Shown: positions 18,404-27,472, counted from the stretch's first letter. The stretch: 33,467 nt of DNA from Fidelibacterota bacterium (GCA_014381925.1 JACNKR010000064.1:1-33467), one strand, 5' to 3'. The notes: a model not told the origin generated them from the letters alone. A program made the numbers and translations.

Positions 18404-18483
18404 TTTGCCCTTTAATTAGGCAGGAAATTTAATACAAATTTTACTCAAATTAAAAATATTGGTTTTAACAATTTTAAAATAAT

Positions 18484-19824
18484 TTATGAAGTTTCAACTT
18501 CTGTTATTTTATTATATATTGCTTCAATAAACTCTAAGGTTTCTTTTAATTCAGTCGTTTCATCAATGTTTTGCCTTAATAATTGATTAATTATTGGCAT
18601 AAATTGAATTGCAATATCAACATTTGGATTACTTCCTTTAGAATATGCACCAATATTGATTAAATCTTCAGAATCATTAAAAACAGACATTAATTGAATA
18701 ATTTTATTTATTTGCCTAAGTTTATCACCCTTTGCAATTGCTGTTTTCAGACGACTCACACTTTTCAAAACATCAACTGATGGATAATGTCCTTTATTTG
18801 CTAAATCACGAGATAACACAATATGTCCATCTAAAATAGACCGAGCAGAATCTGCAACAGGATCTGATAAATCATCACCTTCAACCAATACTGAATATAA
18901 TCCTGTGATACTACCAATTTCATTGGTTCCAGTTCTTTCTAATAAACGCGGTAACAAAGCAAATACCGAAGGAGTGTATCCTTTTGTAGTTGGGGCTTCA
19001 CCAACTGCTAACCCAACCTCTCGCTGAGCTTGAGCTACACGTGTTAATGAATCCATCATTAACATTACATCCATTCCTTGATCTCTAAAATATTCAGCAA
19101 TAGCAGTTGCGGTTAATGCTGCTTTCAATCTTATATATGGAGCTTGGTCAGAGGTTGCAACAACTAAAATTGACCTTTTCATACCTTCATCACCAAGATC
19201 ATTCTCAATAAATTCTCGAACTTCTCTCCCTCGTTCTCCAATTAATGCAATAACATTAATTTCGGCTGATGTATTTCTAGCAATCATTCCCATTGAAACA
19301 CTTTTACCAACACCACTTCCTGAAAAAATACCAACTCGTTGACCATTAGCAATTGGAATTAAACCATCTATACTTCTAATACCAGTAGATAGTTGTGTAT
19401 CAATTTTCATTCTTTTTAGTGGGTCCGGAGGAGTATTAAATACAGGATATTGATGAGCACATTTTATAGGACCTTTATCATCTATTGGATTTCCAAGTCC
19501 ATCAAGCACTCTACCTTTAAGTTCATCACCCACTGGAATTGTTAATTGTTGAGGACATGAAGTAACACGAGCTCCAGGTGTAATTCCCACCGTTTCATCT
19601 AACGGCATTAATAATATTTTATTTTCTTTAAACCCAACAATTTCCGCCCTAATAATTGTACCATCATGAGCATAAATATTACACAAATTCCCAACTGCAT
19701 TTTGTGGTCCTGTTGCCTCAATTACTAATCCAACAACTTGAGAAACTTTTCCATCTAATTGTATAGGGTCAGTAGATTTTATTTTTTGAGTTTGCTTTGA
19801 AATTGATTCTATAATTGCGGGCAT
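18484..19824 (-). CDS. fliI: Flagellum-specific ATPase FliI
   Basis: The 446-residue cytoplasmic ATPase energises the flagellar type III export apparatus. The Walker A motif GSGVGKS is at about 169-175, followed by ALIGERGREVREF and the Walker B region MLMMDSLTRVAQAQREVGLA. The sequence GYTPSVFALLPRLLERTG is typical of FliI. It starts on the stop codon of fliH (TAATG), its regulatory partner. It is the last flagellar gene on this side: no fliJ follows, and the next gene on the strand is the SUMF1-type lipoprotein 80 bases downstream. Confidence 0.96.
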   Translation of the reverse strand: MPAIIESISKQTQKIKSTDPIQLDGKVSQVVGLVIEATGPQNAVGNLCNIYAHDGTIIRAEIVGFKENKILLMPLDETVGITPGARVTSCPQQLTIPVGDELKGRVLDGLGNPIDDKGPIKCAHQYPVFNTPPDPLKRMKIDTQLSTGIRSIDGLIPIANGQRVGIFSGSGVGKSVSMGMIARNTSAEINVIALIGERGREVREFIENDLGDEGMKRSILVVATSDQAPYIRLKAALTATAIAEYFRDQGMDVMLMMDSLTRVAQAQREVGLAVGEAPTTKGYTPSVFALLPRLLERTGTNEIGSITGLYSVLVEGDDLSDPVADSARSILDGHIVLSRDLANKGHYPSVDVLKSVSRLKTAIAKGDKLRQINKIIQLMSVFNDSEDLINIGAYSKGSNPNVDIAIQFMPIINQLLRQNIDETTELKETLEFIEAIYNKITEVETS

Positions 19825-20480
19825 TAAGAGATTTGATCAATAATATGTTTTATTTGAGTTTGAAAAGTTGCATCTATAATATGATTATCACTTTCAATAA
19901 TACATTCTCCAAATATTAAATTATCATCTGGAATAAAATTTATCAGTTTTGAAGGAATATTTTCGGGATTAAAATCATTATTTTGTAAGAAATTTATACA
20001 ATCAGAATTTGCTTTTATAGTAATTTTTTTTTGATTGGCTAATTCACTCGAATATTTTTCTAATTTACTTTGAATCATTTGAACCATTTTATTTGAACAT
20101 TCTAATTCACATTCAATTATTTTTTTAGCAATAGTACTACTAACATCCATAATTGGTTGATAAAGTTTAGATAATGAATTTTTGATTTCTTTTTCTAACC
20201 CAATTTTAAATTGTTTTATCATTTCAACTTGCTTTTGAAATTCAATTTTATTTTCTGTTTCCATGGATCTTTTACAAGCTGAAAACCCTTCTTGATATGC
20301 TTCATCTCTTGTTTTTTGAATTTCACCTTCAAGTAATTCAACTTTAGACCTTAATATTTCAACTTCTGAAAGTATTGGTACTTGATCAACTTTAGGAAGC
20401 CCATTTAAAATTACTCCATTTTCAGGAATATGAAAATCTGTTATTTGATGGTTAATAGTAAATACTTGTGTATTTGACAT
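19824..20480 (-). CDS. fliH: Flagellar assembly protein FliH
   Basis: The 218-residue protein is identified mainly by position, between fliG and fliI with one-base overlaps on both sides, and by a matching architecture. It has a variable N-terminus, a long charged coiled-coil of about residues 40-125 containing EAYQEGFSACKRS, and a C-terminal domain with DDNLIFGECIIES and IDATFQTQI, the FliH/YscL-type end. FliH forms a stator-like stalk that binds and restrains FliI. Sequence conservation in this family is low, hence the dependence on context. Confidence 0.88.
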   Translation of the reverse strand: MSNTQVFTINHQITDFHIPENGVILNGLPKVDQVPILSEVEILRSKVELLEGEIQKTRDEAYQEGFSACKRSMETENKIEFQKQVEMIKQFKIGLEKEIKNSLSKLYQPIMDVSSTIAKKIIECELECSNKMVQMIQSKLEKYSSELANQKKITIKANSDCINFLQNNDFNPENIPSKLINFIPDDNLIFGECIIESDNHIIDATFQTQIKHIIDQIS

Positions 20481-21523
20481 TAAATCATTTCCTCATCACC
20501 ACTAACAATCATAATTTCACCTTTTTCTTCCATTTCTTTCACCATATTAACAATGATTGTTTGTACTTCTTGTACTTCCTTTGCCCTTAATGGGCCAAGA
20601 TTTTCAATAGCATCCTGAAGCATTTTTAATCCTTTACCACCAAAACCATTTAATGCTTTGTCTAAATTATCTCCTACTAATGGTTTTAATGCTTTTGCTA
20701 ATCCATCATCAATATTTGTAAGTTCTTCAAGTGCCTTTGCTGTATCAAATATTTGATCTATTGTATCTTGTGGTAATTTGAAAATATCATCAAAAACAAA
20801 CATCAGCGCGTTTATCTCATTTGCGAGTGTAGCATTTTTATCCGTAATAAATGACATGATTTTTTCCGTACCTTTTTTACCTACCGAGTTTAAAATATTA
20901 GCAACAGATTCTGTACCACCTGCTTTACTTAAACTACCTCCAAAAATTCCACCAAGTTGTTCAGTCAATACATCATCAATATCCTGAATTAATTCGGGTG
21001 AAGTTTTTTCCATTATGGCAAGGCGATAAGTAATTTCACCCTGTAAAGATTCATCAAATTGACTCAAAATACTTGCTGCCTGTTTATCATCTAAATTAGC
21101 AATAATTAATGCTGCTGTTTGTGGATGTTCATTTTTTAAAAAATTTATTAATTGATTTTCATCTACCTTTTCAAGTAAATCAAAACCACCCGTCATATCC
21201 TTTAATTCTTTTGAAGCATTAATTTTTCTAAGTAAATTCTTAGCCTCTTCTTTCCCCATTGCTGCCTCTAAAACACTCGAAGCATATCCCATACCACCTT
21301 CTTCTACATAGTTTTTTGCAACCATCATATTATAATATTCTTTAACAACTTCATTAACTACATCTGATGTAATGTCTTTCAATTTAGCCATTGCAATCGT
21401 TAGTTTTTCAACATCTTCTGAGCTGAGATTATTGAAAACTTTTGATGCATGATCTACACCTAAAGAAATTAATAATATCGCCGATTTTTGAATAGAATTT
21501 AAATCTTGAAAATTAATAGACAT
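20480..21523 (-). CDS. fliG: Flagellar motor switch protein FliG
   Basis: The 347-residue C-ring protein connects the MS ring (FliF) with the torque-generating stator. The N-terminal part has QKSAILLISLGVDHASKVF. The middle domain has NEHPQTAALIIANL, the conserved EHPQ motif. The C-terminal domain has the alternating acidic/basic helix region (MFVFDDIFKLP) and ends with EEKGEIMIVSGDEEMI, matching the family's closing segment. Length is normal. The start lies five bases after fliF, and the stop shares a base with the fliH start. Confidence 0.96.
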   Translation of the reverse strand: MSINFQDLNSIQKSAILLISLGVDHASKVFNNLSSEDVEKLTIAMAKLKDITSDVVNEVVKEYYNMMVAKNYVEEGGMGYASSVLEAAMGKEEAKNLLRKINASKELKDMTGGFDLLEKVDENQLINFLKNEHPQTAALIIANLDDKQAASILSQFDESLQGEITYRLAIMEKTSPELIQDIDDVLTEQLGGIFGGSLSKAGGTESVANILNSVGKKGTEKIMSFITDKNATLANEINALMFVFDDIFKLPQDTIDQIFDTAKALEELTNIDDGLAKALKPLVGDNLDKALNGFGGKGLKMLQDAIENLGPLRAKEVQEVQTIIVNMVKEMEEKGEIMIVSGDEEMI

Positions 21524-21528
21524 CTAAA

Positions 21529-23160
21529 TTATCCTTCATTTGAATTTATTGTCAAATCTTGTGCTAACCATGTTCTGATTAATTTCGCTGCATTATCTGG
21601 ATGACCATCAACAAAATTTGAAATATCATCAGTCATTATATCTTTTGCCTTTAATAGCGCTTCAGACTCTAAAGATAAGGTTGAAATATGATCTTCTGGC
21701 CTTGGAATATCTGGCATTGATGAATCATCATCTAATTCACTATAATCATCCGAATCACTCGTAGCACCAGTTAATGCCAACATATCTTCGGGTGCTTCTA
21801 ATCCTAATGTTGCTTCAGCTTCTTCAAGTTCTACGGTTGGTGGTCCAGGAAGCGAATGTGTTAAATTTACAACAAAGAACATCATTGCGATTAAGGCTAA
21901 GGTCATTAACCCTCGTGATATCCATTTATTAATTGATTCTTTTCGCTCCATTTCAGTGAAAAACATTTGAGCTTTATCCACTTCAGTATGATCAAATTCT
22001 AAATTAGCAACTTTTACTTCGTCACCTCTATTTAAATCAAACCCAATAGTTTGCTTAATAAGTGCAGCAATTTCATTTTTCTCTTCATTATTACGAGGTA
22101 AATATTTTTTTATTATCTCTCCCTCATTATCAACATTTTCATATTTACCATTTACTAAAGCTGCAACTGTAATTCTCGTAATTTTTGCAGAACCCGATAT
22201 ATAATGTTCTACTGTTTTATTTAATTCATAATTCGTTATTGAATTTTCATTATTATAACTTGTGGAATCAATTCGCATTCCTGCTTCAAAATTTCGTTCT
22301 TCACTAATTATCGATGGGTTTTCAGAATCAAAAATTTCTGATGTTCTTTCTGTTTTATCAAAATTAATATTAACAGCAACTTGTACACTTGAATTTCCAC
22401 TACCTAAAAGTTGATCTAACATTATTTGAACTTTTTGTTGCATTTTATTTTCAACATTTTCTTTAACATCCCACTCTGATGAGCCTGCTAATTTTTCATT
22501 TTCTTCAATTTTTTCTTCAAATAAAACATTGCCTTCCGCGTCAACAATACTCACATCTTCCATATCTACACCATCAATACTATTTGAAACTAATACAGCC
22601 AACCCTCTTGTTTGTTTATTAGATAAATAAGAATTAGGCTCTAAATATAAAACAATTGATGCTGACCCAGATTGAGAATCATCAAATAATCGTTTTTCAG
22701 GTATCACCAAGTGTACGCGTGACTGCCTCACTTCTTCCATTTGATTAATTGTTTTTGTCAATTCACCTTCTAATGCTCTTTGAAGATTAACTTTTTGCAT
22801 AAATGTAGTCATTCCAAAGTTTGATTTATCAAATACATTAAATCCAACAATCTCATCACCATATTCAACCCGATTAAATTTTAAACGCAATGAATTAACT
22901 TGATCATCTGGCACTAAAACAGTTGTTCCTGAAGAACTAATCTCATATTCAATTCCGTCTTTACTTAACCCTTCAACAATTCTATTAGCTTCACTTGGAG
23001 ATAAATCTGAATAAAGAGTAACATAATCAGTACTATTAGCCCAAAATAATAAAGCAATCAATGAAGACATCATTGTTGCGCCCATAAAGATAAAAATGAA
23101 TCTTTGAGCTAATGTATAATTTTGTAGTAATAAACCAATTTTAATAAATAAATCTTTCAT
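21529..23160 (-). CDS. fliF: Flagellar MS-ring protein FliF
   Basis: The 543-residue membrane protein forms the base of the flagellum. A first membrane helix is at about residues 20-42. The ring-building region follows, with YSDLSPSEANRIVEGL and MTTFMQKVNLQRALEGELTKTI. The second helix is at about 412-434 (LMTLALIAMMFFVV). The cytoplasmic end GHPDNAAKLIRTWL is the conserved FliG-binding tail. The periplasmic region carries RVHLVIPEKRLF and ASIVLYLEP, which are family signatures. The length is typical. It is followed by fliG after five bases. Confidence 0.96.
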   Translation of the reverse strand: MKDLFIKIGLLLQNYTLAQRFIFIFMGATMMSSLIALLFWANSTDYVTLYSDLSPSEANRIVEGLSKDGIEYEISSSGTTVLVPDDQVNSLRLKFNRVEYGDEIVGFNVFDKSNFGMTTFMQKVNLQRALEGELTKTINQMEEVRQSRVHLVIPEKRLFDDSQSGSASIVLYLEPNSYLSNKQTRGLAVLVSNSIDGVDMEDVSIVDAEGNVLFEEKIEENEKLAGSSEWDVKENVENKMQQKVQIMLDQLLGSGNSSVQVAVNINFDKTERTSEIFDSENPSIISEERNFEAGMRIDSTSYNNENSITNYELNKTVEHYISGSAKITRITVAALVNGKYENVDNEGEIIKKYLPRNNEEKNEIAALIKQTIGFDLNRGDEVKVANLEFDHTEVDKAQMFFTEMERKESINKWISRGLMTLALIAMMFFVVNLTHSLPGPPTVELEEAEATLGLEAPEDMLALTGATSDSDDYSELDDDSSMPDIPRPEDHISTLSLESEALLKAKDIMTDDISNFVDGHPDNAAKLIRTWLAQDLTINSNEG

Positions 23161-23184
23161 AATAACCTTATTTTAACTTTTTAA

Positions 23185-23493
23185 TTAAACTTGTGTTCTT
23201 TTCAATTCTTGATAAGACTCTAACATTCGGTTTCGAACTTCTAACATCATTTGAAAACTTAAACTTGCTTCTTCTAATGCAATCATTGCATCGTGAACAT
23301 TTTCCTTCTTATCTGCCAATACTTTTTGAGTTTCATCTGAAGCTTTTGAACCGTCTTCACTTACTTTTGATAAATAATCATGTACCATATTTCCAAATGA
23401 TTCACCAGAACCCGTTTTTTGTTTCTGACCTGATTTACTTGGTTCAACCTTATTCGGTTGAATTATATTTCTTAAATTTTCAAGATTTGTCAA
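23185..23493 (-). CDS. fliE: Flagellar hook-basal body protein FliE
   Basis: The 102-residue protein is the adaptor between the MS ring and the rod. The C-terminal half has the standard pattern: ENVHDAMIALEEASLSFQMM followed by LEVRNRMLESYQELKRTQV. The start appears to be TTG, 10 bases after an AAAGGA Shine-Dalgarno sequence embedded in the last codons of the preceding gene. Rod-type genes flgB and flgC lie just upstream, as in many flagellar operons. Confidence 0.93.
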   Translation of the reverse strand: MTNLENLRNIIQPNKVEPSKSGQKQKTGSGESFGNMVHDYLSKVSEDGSKASDETQKVLADKKENVHDAMIALEEASLSFQMMLEVRNRMLESYQELKRTQV

Positions 23494-23497
23494 TAAT

Positions 23498-23794
23498 CTA
23501 TCCTTTCACATCCAAAAAAGTGCCATTAGGTTGAGAGTGTAATCTCAATTGATATCTTTTTTGGTAATTTGATGGTTTTTCTGAGAATAATAAACTTAAT
23601 GATTCTTGTTCTGCTTCGGATAACATCGCCGGTTCAGGTTTAGGGTTTAATGGTGAATCAACTTTAAAGTGATTCATTTTCCCTAAAATGGAATCATCAA
23701 ACTTTTCTGTTTCTACCAGTTTTTTTTCAGAGACACTGGTATCCTGCTGATTATAATAGTTTTGAAGTGCGATTGATGTAGAATTTATCTGCAA
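23498..23794 (-). CDS. Unknown 98-residue protein between flgC and fliE
   Basis: I do not recognise a named family. The frame opens directly after the flgC stop with a TTG and closes four bases before fliE, so it sits inside the rod-protein operon and is very likely translated. The N-terminus is polar (STSIALQNYYNQQ). The C-terminal half contains LSEAEQESLSLLFSEKP and then a segment ending PNGTFLDVKG. It has no signal peptide, no membrane helix and no cysteine. Small proteins at this position are known in some phyla, so a rod-assembly or export-related role is inferred from place only. The next internal Met is at residue 40, so the TTG start is uncertain. Confidence 0.75.
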   Translation of the reverse strand: MQINSTSIALQNYYNQQDTSVSEKKLVETEKFDDSILGKMNHFKVDSPLNPKPEPAMLSEAEQESLSLLFSEKPSNYQKRYQLRLHSQPNGTFLDVKG

Positions 23795-24271
23795 TTAAAT
23801 TTCTAATGCCTTCTTAGCAAGATTCTTTGTCGATTTAAATGTTTGAACATTTGCTTCGTAGGTTCTACTTAAACTCATTAAATCTACCATTTCTTCAACA
23901 ACATTAATATCTGGTTTTATAATATATCCATTTTCATCAGCATAAGGGTGAGCAGGGTCATAAACCATTTGGATTTTTTCTTCTTCAATTATTTCATAGT
24001 TTTGAACTTGACTTTTATTTTCAGAATGTTGAGATTTTTCTATATGTTTATGATGCGATTTTTTTACTGATAATATTGAATCTCTCATCTTACTTTGAAA
24101 TGGTTGGAAACTTTTAGAAACTAATCTTTTTTTCTGATATACTTTTTCACCTGGTTTTGCAACTTGGTCAGCGTTAGCAATATTATTAGAAACTAACTCT
24201 AATCTTTGAGTTTGTGACTTCATACCTCTTACTGAATTTTGAATTGATGATAATATACCTTTTAATTCCAT
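23795..24271 (-). CDS. flgC: Flagellar proximal rod protein FlgC
   Basis: The 158-residue rod protein has the N-terminal rod-family signature QRLELVSNNIANADQVAKPGEKVYQKK. The C-terminal part contains DPAHPYADENGYIIKPDINVVEEMVDLM and SRTYEANVQTFKSTKNLAKKALEI, both diagnostic for FlgC. It is exported by the flagellar type III system and assembles the proximal rod together with FlgB and FliE. It follows flgB by eight bases. Confidence 0.96.
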   Translation of the reverse strand: MELKGILSSIQNSVRGMKSQTQRLELVSNNIANADQVAKPGEKVYQKKRLVSKSFQPFQSKMRDSILSVKKSHHKHIEKSQHSENKSQVQNYEIIEEEKIQMVYDPAHPYADENGYIIKPDINVVEEMVDLMSLSRTYEANVQTFKSTKNLAKKALEI

Positions 24272-24279
24272 AACTTCTC

Positions 24280-24651
24280 CTATCTAGAATGCCCCTTTAT
24301 TGCAGCACGAATTCCATCATACATTCTTCTCATTGCTTTTACATTAAAATCGTGATTTAATTGATTGACTGATAGACTACTCATTTCTTCGGTTAAATCT
24401 ACCTTTCGATTTTCATTATTATCACTCCAACTATCAGAATAATGAAGTTTTCCCAAATGTCTATCATGACTTGTATTAATGCCTTTATTATCATTTAAAT
24501 CCGGAAGTAATTCTGCAAAATTAGTGTCTTTTCGATTATATCCAATTGTATTTACATTTTCAATATTTTCAGAAATTGCTTGATTTTGAGAAGTATGCAT
24601 ATTTAATGCACGCTTTAAAAAATTTGAGTATGTTGTATTAAATACTTTCAT
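24280..24651 (-). CDS. flgB: Flagellar proximal rod protein FlgB
   Basis: The 123-residue protein has the FlgB-type N-terminus (FLKRALNMHTSQNQAISENIENVNTIGYNRKD) and the C-terminal MSSLSVNQLNHDFNVKAMRRM with GIRAAIKG, as expected for a proximal rod subunit. It is the first gene of the flgB-flgC-orf98-fliE-fliF-fliG-fliH-fliI operon. No clear Shine-Dalgarno sequence precedes the ATG. A sigma-54-like promoter 15 bases upstream would leave a leader of only a few bases. Confidence 0.94.
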   Translation of the reverse strand: MKVFNTTYSNFLKRALNMHTSQNQAISENIENVNTIGYNRKDTNFAELLPDLNDNKGINTSHDRHLGKLHYSDSWSDNNENRKVDLTEEMSSLSVNQLNHDFNVKAMRRMYDGIRAAIKGHSR

Positions 24652-24665
24652 AATACAAAACTATT

Positions 24666-24681
24666 TTCAATTATTATGCCA
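24666..24681 (-). promoter_or_regulatory. Candidate sigma-54 promoter for the flgB operon
   Basis: On the minus strand the site reads TGGCATAATAATTGAA, compared with the sigma-54 consensus TGGCAC-N5-TTGCW. The -24 TGGCA is exact and the spacing is correct, but the -12 has GA where GC is expected. The transcript would begin about five bases before flgB. An alternative sigma-70-like pair (TTGATT and TATAAT-like) lies further upstream, so this is a candidate only. Confidence 0.45.
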
Positions 24682-24800
24682 TTATAAAAATAAATTAATT
24701 ATAATTGGAATAAAAGGATATAATCAAGTGAAAGGGTGGATTAGTGGTGATTTATTAAATATTTAGTTATAATTTATTAATAAATAATATGGGGGTTATT

Positions 24801-24816
24801 TTTCCTACTATGGAAA
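24801..24816. promoter_or_regulatory. Inverted repeat TTTCC-N6-GGAAA upstream of flgB
   Basis: TTTCC (24801-24805) and GGAAA (24812-24816) flank six bases. The site is about 120-150 bases before the candidate sigma-54 promoter of flgB, the distance at which NtrC-type activators usually bind. The TTTCCTA core recurs in the inverted repeat upstream of the complete flagellin and in the hairpin upstream of fliS. It also lies just downstream of the activator gene itself. Confidence 0.3.
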
Positions 24817-24856
24817 TTATTACCCAATTAATATGATATTAATTTCATTATTTAAA

Positions 24857-26260
24857 CTAATTACTATCTTGTAACTCTTCGCCAAGTATAAATTCAGAAG
24901 GAAGGATATCTTTTTCTTTATATAAATTTAATTTATTTCTTAATGTTCGAACACTTATATCTAATATTTTAGATGCTTTTGTTCTATTGTTTTTTGTTTT
25001 TCTCAGGGTGGCAAAAATTGCTCTTCTCTCTATTTCTTCTAAAGATGATAAGCCATCAAAATTATGAGTAGTTTTTTGTAAGGTTGTATTATTCGCTTCC
25101 ATTGTGATATGAGATTCTAAAATTTGCTCATTTGTTCCTGCGTATAAAAAAGCTCTTTCAATAACATTTACAAGCTCACGAACATTTCCTGGCCAAGAAT
25201 GATTAAACATTTTATCTAAAGCAGGAGGTGAAATTATTTTTTTATCAACTACATATTTATCCGCAATTTTCATTAAAAAATAATCTACCAACAAAGGCAA
25301 ATCTTCCATTCTTTCTCGCAATGGAGGTATTTCAATCGGGAATACATTTAATCTATAAAATAAATCCTCTCTAAAATCTTTATCTTCAACTAATTTTATA
25401 ACATTTTGATTAGAGGTTGATATTATTCTTACATCTATCTTTTGTGGAGCATGGCTTCCAACTTTTACAACAACTTTTTCTTGCAGTACTCTTAATAATT
25501 TTGCCTGCATACCTGTAGAAACTTCAGTTACTTCATCTAATAACAATGTACCTGTATTTGATTCCTGAAAAACACCATTTGTTGTCTTTAAAGCACCTGT
25601 GAAGGAACCTTTTTCATATCCAAACAATGTACTCTCTACTAGGTTTTCAGGGATTGCGGCACAATTAATTTGTAAATATGGACTATTATTTCTCAATGAA
25701 TTATTATGAATTTCCCTTGAAACAAGCTCTTTACCCGTTCCACTTTCACCCGTTACTAAAACCGAAACATCACTTTTTGAGACCATTTCAATTCGGCGAT
25801 AAACTTCCTTCATTTTTTCAGAATTACCTATTAAGGATGTATATTTTTCTTCAGAGGATATTTTCTTTTTTAGCTTTACATTCTCAGTTTTTAAATCTTG
25901 AAATTCAAAAAATCGTTTAACTCTTGTTTCTATTTCAGTTATTGAAAATGGTTTAGTAACAAAATCAAATGCACCAATCTTCATAGCTTGAACAGCATCG
26001 TCAACCGTTCCATAGGCCGACATTAATAATAAACCTGTATCTTGAAATTTTTCTTTTACAATAGAAAGCAATTCTAATCCATCAACTTCAGGCATTTTTA
26101 AATCAGTGATAATTAAATCTATTTTTTGATTTTCTAAAATTTTTATTGCAGATTTTCCATTGTCCGCTTTTTCTACCTGATAGCCTACATCTTTTAATGC
26201 CTCTTCTAAAAAAGATCTAATTGCAAAATCATCGTCTACTATTAAAAGTTTATAATCCAT
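24857..26260 (-). CDS. flgR: NtrC-family sigma-54 activator, flagellar (FlgR/FlrC-like)
   Basis: The 467-residue response regulator has three domains. The receiver (1-115) has acidic pocket DDD at 9-11, phospho-acceptor Asp53 and Lys103. The AAA+ sigma-54 interaction domain has Walker A GESGTGKE (171-178), GSFTGA (218-223) and Walker B LLLDE (239-243). A Fis-type helix-turn-helix lies at about 420-455 (NNRTKASKILDISVRTLRNKL). It would activate sigma-54 promoters after phosphorylation, probably by the kinase encoded 12 bases upstream. Its place between the flagellar operons, and the -24/-12-like sites before fliC, fliS and flgB, point to flagellar control. The sigma-54 contact loop carries Ser instead of the usual Ala (GAFTGA). 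The symbol is by role, not proven orthology. Confidence 0.9.
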   Translation of the reverse strand: MDYKLLIVDDDFAIRSFLEEALKDVGYQVEKADNGKSAIKILENQKIDLIITDLKMPEVDGLELLSIVKEKFQDTGLLLMSAYGTVDDAVQAMKIGAFDFVTKPFSITEIETRVKRFFEFQDLKTENVKLKKKISSEEKYTSLIGNSEKMKEVYRRIEMVSKSDVSVLVTGESGTGKELVSREIHNNSLRNNSPYLQINCAAIPENLVESTLFGYEKGSFTGALKTTNGVFQESNTGTLLLDEVTEVSTGMQAKLLRVLQEKVVVKVGSHAPQKIDVRIISTSNQNVIKLVEDKDFREDLFYRLNVFPIEIPPLRERMEDLPLLVDYFLMKIADKYVVDKKIISPPALDKMFNHSWPGNVRELVNVIERAFLYAGTNEQILESHITMEANNTTLQKTTHNFDGLSSLEEIERRAIFATLRKTKNNRTKASKILDISVRTLRNKLNLYKEKDILPSEFILGEELQDSN

Positions 26261-26272
26261 CCAATTTCCAAT

Positions 26273-27460
26273 TTAATTAAGATTTTCTAATGGGAAAATT
26301 AATTCTATTTGGGTGCCTTCTCCCAGAACTGACTTAATTTCAATTTCACCATTCATGATTAATACTAAATTTTCAACAATACTAAGACCAAGACCAAGTC
26401 CATTAATCCGTGTGGTAAAAAAAGGTTCTTTACATTTAGCCAAATTTTCAGCTGTCATCCCTTCACCTTTATCTTCTAATTTTATAATAAGTTGACTTTC
26501 TCTTTCAATGATATCAATATTAATAATTACTTTTTTTGAGGTAATTGCTTCACAACTATTTAAAATTATATTTTGTAATATTGAATCTAAACCTCTTTTA
26601 CTTAAGTAAGTTTTTATCTCGTTGCTTTTATTTGTTTTTATTGATAATTGAATTTCCCTGTTAAATTCTTGACTCCAAATCATTTGTTTTTGATTTAAAT
26701 AAGTGGCTAATTCATATTCAATTACAGAAGATATTGTAGGCTCATTTGCATAATTTATCAGACTTGTAATTACTCTATCAATACGCTGAACACCATCAAA
26801 AATAAAATTTATCTTATTTGTATATTTTGAGTTTTCACCCAAATCCCTTTGTAAAAGTTGAGCATACCCAACAATTGCACTCATTGGAGTTCTAATATTA
26901 TGAGCTAAATTACCAATCATATTCTGCATTTGTAATTTACCTTTAACTTGTCCTGAATTTAATAATCGTTCATCAATACAAGCGACTGAAACTAATGCAC
27001 CTTTTGTAAAATTATCAATATGCCTTCGTAATTCAAACTTTACTTTTCTATTAACAGGAATATTAATATCCAATTTTTCAATTTTATTTTCCCTCCCAGA
27101 TTTAATAAACTCACTTAATTTATTTTGGGATTGCATTGGGAAAATTTCATTTGTCAATAAATTTTCATCTTCTAATTGATAAATAATTTTTGCGGGTTTA
27201 TTTTTAGTAATTATCTCCATTGATTCATTTAATAATAAAACGGGTTGCTCCATCATATCTAATACATGAATAAGGTTTTTCCTGAACTCCCAAATGCTCG
27301 ATTCCGAAATTTTTGAATCCTCTATATTTTCTTCTTTAATTTCAGGTAAATATGTTTCTAATAACTCATTTTCAAGAGATAAATATGCTTGTTGTAATGT
27401 ATTTGCTGATGAAGCAAACTGTGAAACTAGGTTGTCAATTTCTAATTTTTCTTTAGACAA
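26273..27460 (-). CDS. Cytoplasmic sensor histidine kinase, probable partner of the flagellar activator
   Basis: The 395-residue protein has no signal peptide or membrane helix. A helical N-terminus of about 60 residues leads to a PAS-like region (about 64-165, PVLLLNESMEIITKN). The dimerisation/phosphotransfer helix has His187 in NLAHNIRTPMSAIVGYAQLL. The ATP-binding domain has the N box (LQNIILNSCEAI), the G1 box DKGEGM and the G2 box GLGLGLSIVE. The residue after the histidine is Asn, where most kinases have Glu or Asp; a neutral Gln is known to me in FleS/FlrB-type flagellar kinases, which also lack membrane segments. The start is TTG, with an AAAGAGAA ribosome site ten bases before it. 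It is encoded between a receiver-only regulator and the NtrC-type activator. Confidence 0.9.
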   Translation of the reverse strand: MSKEKLEIDNLVSQFASSANTLQQAYLSLENELLETYLPEIKEENIEDSKISESSIWEFRKNLIHVLDMMEQPVLLLNESMEIITKNKPAKIIYQLEDENLLTNEIFPMQSQNKLSEFIKSGRENKIEKLDINIPVNRKVKFELRRHIDNFTKGALVSVACIDERLLNSGQVKGKLQMQNMIGNLAHNIRTPMSAIVGYAQLLQRDLGENSKYTNKINFIFDGVQRIDRVITSLINYANEPTISSVIEYELATYLNQKQMIWSQEFNREIQLSIKTNKSNEIKTYLSKRGLDSILQNIILNSCEAITSKKVIINIDIIERESQLIIKLEDKGEGMTAENLAKCKEPFFTTRINGLGLGLSIVENLVLIMNGEIEIKSVLGEGTQIELIFPLENLN

Positions 27461-27472
27461 TTATAATTCTCT

